A program made the position numbers and the translations under genes. Positions 62,317-64,000 of a stretch of 64,000 nucleotides of DNA are shown here, in pieces. The stretch is from Saprospiraceae bacterium (lineage in GTDB: Bacteria > Bacteroidota > Bacteroidia > Chitinophagales > Saprospiraceae). A model generated the notes under the pieces. That model saw nothing but the letters and a program-made list of their open reading frames with translations. It did not search any database and was not told the DNA's origin. The stretch's first letter is position 1; each line of letters begins with the position of its first letter. The DNA is taken from assembly GCA_013214355.1 (NCBI GenBank), contig JABSSL010000016.1, positions 62,001 through 126,000 on the forward strand, written 5' to 3'.

Positions 62317-62375
62317 TTTTTTATTCTACATGTCCTTTTAAAACAAAAAATTGGATAAATTTGTAGAATAAAAAA
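62317..62375. promoter_or_regulatory. 14-bp inverted repeat overlapping a promoter
   Basis: TTTTTTATTCTACA (62317-62330) and TGTAGAATAAAAAA (62362-62375) are perfect inverted copies 31 bp apart. The right arm overlaps an exact -7 element TAAATTTG (62356-62363), which would start transcription about 13 bases before the gene at 62383. This arrangement would suit an operator for a regulator bridging two sites, or a cruciform; as RNA it could also end transcription of the upstream gene. Confidence 0.45.
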
Positions 62376-62382
62376 TGAAAAG

Positions 62383-62832
62383 ATGCCATTGCGCAATGAA
62401 TTTCCACCCGCTGGATCCGATTATCTAGGTGGGGCAAGCGATGGGTACGAGTATCGAACCACTTTTGCCGGAATGAACCTGGGCCATACCTATGAGATGG
62501 TCAAACAGTTCCTCAAAGAGGAGGGCTACGACGACGTACCACTACCCAAAAACGAGGAAGAGCTGCTGCTTTTTCGTCTTCCTACACGCAATAAACAGAT
62601 TCTTCTATTTGAAGACAATGGCTACGTTCACAATCCAATCAAAATTCTCTTCCCGATTGATCGTCGAAAGAAAAAGGTCCTAACGCTCTGCATCTATAAC
62701 GAGGACTTCCCTGATCATCTCCTCCGCTTTCACCGCGTGCTTGAGCGAAAGCCATCCCGTTCCACGCCAACGGAAATAGAAACAGCAGCTAGCGTAAAGA
62801 ACGCCAAAAAACAGCACCTTGAAGAAGTATAA
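62383..62832 (+). CDS. Small uncharacterised soluble protein
   Basis: A 149-residue protein without signal peptide or membrane helix. It begins MPLRNEFPPAGSDYLGGASDGYEYR, has a central region of alternating hydrophobic residues (ELLLFRLPTRNKQILLFEDNGYVHNPIKILFP) suggesting a small alpha/beta fold, and a charged, probably disordered tail. Not recognised. Its end overlaps the start of the thioesterase gene by 14 bp, so the two are one operon driven by the promoter at 62356. Confidence 0.55.
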   Translation: MPLRNEFPPAGSDYLGGASDGYEYRTTFAGMNLGHTYEMVKQFLKEEGYDDVPLPKNEEELLLFRLPTRNKQILLFEDNGYVHNPIKILFPIDRRKKKVLTLCIYNEDFPDHLLRFHRVLERKPSRSTPTEIETAASVKNAKKQHLEEV

Positions 62833-63373
62833 ATCCAGCAAAGAATCTAGAATTACCATCACAGAGCTCATGCTCCCCTCCCATTCTAATTTCAGTGGGA
62901 AAATACATGGAGGGCATATCCTAAATTTGATGGACCAGATTGCTTTCGCTTGCGCCTCCAAGCATTCTGGTCACTACTGTGTCACTGCCTCCGTGAATCG
63001 GGTAAACTTTCTGAATCCCGTGGAAGTTGGTGAATTATTAAGTCTGAAGGCTTCCATCAACTATACTGGAAACACCTCCATGGTTGTGGGTTTACGAGTA
63101 GAAGCTGAAAACATCCAAACGGGAGAGATCAAGCATTGTAATTCCTCCTATTTCACTATGGTAGCGAAAGATTCGGAAGGCAAGAACACCCCTGTACCAG
63201 GTTTGATCTTAGATAGTGAAGAAAGTATCCGCCGGTTTACTCGGAGTCTCAAAAGGCTAAAGGACGGTCGACTCCGCGATTCCACCTTTAGTAGTGAAGA
63301 ATTTAAGGTGGAAGATTACCTACAAGAGCTTGTCGGCAAAAATGCTCAGATCACCTACAAAGTGGAGAGTTAA
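62819..63373 (+). CDS. Acyl-CoA thioesterase (hotdog fold, YciA/BFIT type)
   Basis: A 184-residue protein of the hotdog superfamily with the acyl-CoA hydrolase core: MLPSHSNFSGKIHGGHILNLMDQIAF (the N...G..HGG..L..MD pattern with the catalytic Asp in MDQ), VTASVNRVNFLNPVEVGELL, and VGLRVEAENIQTGEIKHCNSSYFTMVA. It hydrolyses acyl-CoA to fatty acid and CoA in the cytoplasm; chain-length preference is unknown. The start is an unusual TTG at 62819 (MKKYKSSKESR), inside the end of the preceding gene; the next ATG (residue 18) would remove the first strand of the fold. The C-terminal 40 residues extend beyond the hotdog domain. Family call secure. Confidence 0.88.
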   Translation: MKKYKSSKESRITITELMLPSHSNFSGKIHGGHILNLMDQIAFACASKHSGHYCVTASVNRVNFLNPVEVGELLSLKASINYTGNTSMVVGLRVEAENIQTGEIKHCNSSYFTMVAKDSEGKNTPVPGLILDSEESIRRFTRSLKRLKDGRLRDSTFSSEEFKVEDYLQELVGKNAQITYKVES

Positions 63374-63397
63374 CTCAGTTCTTGCAGCTTTGTGCCA

Positions 63398-63440
63398 TAA
63401 AAGAAAAGGGGAAGCAGTGTGTGCTTCCCCTTTTCTTTTA
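63398..63440. terminator. Bidirectional terminator between convergent genes
   Basis: A perfect 19-bp stem: TAAAAGAAAAGGGGAAGCA (63398-63416) with its reverse complement (63422-63440) around GTGTG. The A-rich start and T-rich end allow termination in both directions, after the thioesterase (plus) and the right-edge gene (minus). Confidence 0.92.
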
Positions 63441-63459
63441 TAATCTTTCAAGGATAGAT

Positions 63460-64000
63460 CTATAAATCATCCAAGTCATCAAGCTCTAATCTATTCAAGA
63501 TTTTCTCTGCTTCTCCTCGCTTGAGATTATCTCCCTTAATATTCACAAGAAAGCGATCTTTATAGAAAATAGATATCTCAGCCTCTCCTCTCCTGCTATC
63601 AAATTTCTCATAGGCCTTATATCCATCTATGGTAGTGGTACGCTCGTAACCATCATCTGTCTCTCGATCGACATCCAGCATAGTCCAGGCGGCGGCTCCT
63701 AAGGAAGCCAAGGCCATTCCACCGGAATCGACGATATTAATCTCTAACCTGCGATCTCCATCCTTGTACTTGGCTGTAGCTTGGGAGATCTTGAAGCCAG
63801 TTACCCCGGACTTCTCGCCGGTATGGCTGTGGCGCTCCATGCCTAGCATGCGTTTGGGTAGGATTTCTTTGAGGTCTCTGAAGTTAGCTACTTCCACCTC
63901 TTCTCCACTCTTGAGGTTTTTTTCAACGTCTTTTAGGGCATCTTGCACCTTATTCAAAGCACCAGCTAAATCATCGTTCAGATCATCAGCCAACTTTTCC
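63460..64000 (-). CDS. Uncharacterised protein, 5' end outside the window
   Basis: The frame ends at 63460 and is open to the right edge, about 180 visible codons. A TTG at 63993 could be read as a start, but the codons before it (Glu-Lys) keep the frame open, so the gene very likely begins beyond the window. Visible features: a charged helical stretch (LNKVQDALKDVEKNLKSGEEVE), then FRDLKEILPKRMLGMERHSHTGEKSG, a beta-rich region (RRLEINIVDSGGMALASLGAAAW), and an end IFYKDRFLVNIKGDNLKRGEAEKI. Not recognised as a named family. No membrane segment is seen in the visible part. Confidence 0.55.
   Translation of the reverse strand, partial: EKLADDLNDDLAGALNKVQDALKDVEKNLKSGEEVEVANFRDLKEILPKRMLGMERHSHTGEKSGVTGFKISQATAKYKDGDRRLEINIVDSGGMALASLGAAAWTMLDVDRETDDGYERTTTIDGYKAYEKFDSRRGEAEISIFYKDRFLVNIKGDNLKRGEAEKILNRLELDDLDDL

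Overview
The window looks like a chromosomal segment of a Bacteroidota bacterium, most likely of the Saprospiria (Lewinella/Saprospiraceae-like). The reasons are: several secreted proteins end in type IX secretion (T9SS) sorting domains of type A and type B; promoter-like sites fit the Bacteroidota pattern TTTG-N19-TAnnTTTG; obvious Shine-Dalgarno sites are scarce; and there are huge DUF11/HYR-repeat surface proteins. No rRNA, tRNA, IS element, prophage or CRISPR array was found. The lineage call is an inference from gene content, not from a marker gene.

Layout. 0-8 kb: the 5' end of a membrane protein leaving the left edge, a DUF2306 membrane protein, then a minus-strand series: MFS transporter plus DUF885 metallopeptidase; TauD-like dioxygenase, a truncated RidA-like remnant and an AlkD-type DNA glycosylase; a TapB/DUF3108-like secreted protein; and a zinc-ribbon membrane protein. 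8-17 kb: accessory-looking genes, namely a TIR-like protein, an unrecognised 943-residue protein, the aldo/keto reductase tas with an unknown partner, a secreted endonuclease I with a T9SS tail, and an HD-phosphohydrolase fused to a Pycsar-effector-type membrane domain (DUF5706). 17-20 kb: a serine hydrolase lipoprotein translationally coupled to an apiosidase-like glycoside hydrolase.

20.4-42.2 kb: one uninterrupted minus-strand gene of 21.8 kb (7,253 codons, about a third of the window) for a giant T9SS-exported surface protein. It holds an SdrD_B domain, DUF11 domains, two long HYR-type cysteine-rich blocks, 13 tandem repeats of about 157 residues (eight of them in an alternating A/B pattern), lamin-tail-like and P-domain-like modules, a dockerin-like pair, a cohesin-like domain and a C-terminal sorting domain. 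A strong terminator follows it and a long hairpin lies in its 5' leader.

42-64 kb: a class IV aminotransferase; a second-type EF-G; a gene-free stretch (46.0-47.1 kb) with three tandem small-RNA-like units, the most novel-looking element here; a CHU_C (type B) T9SS protein; a four-PAS histidine kinase; a BASS-family transporter; inorganic pyrophosphatase; a MATE transporter; several lineage-specific secreted proteins; an SRPBCC gene broken by one nonsense codon; an acyl-CoA thioesterase; and a partial gene at the right edge.

Functionally the window combines housekeeping (pyrophosphatase, EF-G paralogue, thioesterase, aminotransferase), envelope and secreted biology (at least four T9SS cargos, glycoside hydrolase, endonuclease) and possible immunity or signalling modules (TIR-like, HD-PycTM). 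Two decayed genes (RidA remnant, SRPBCC) show ongoing gene loss.
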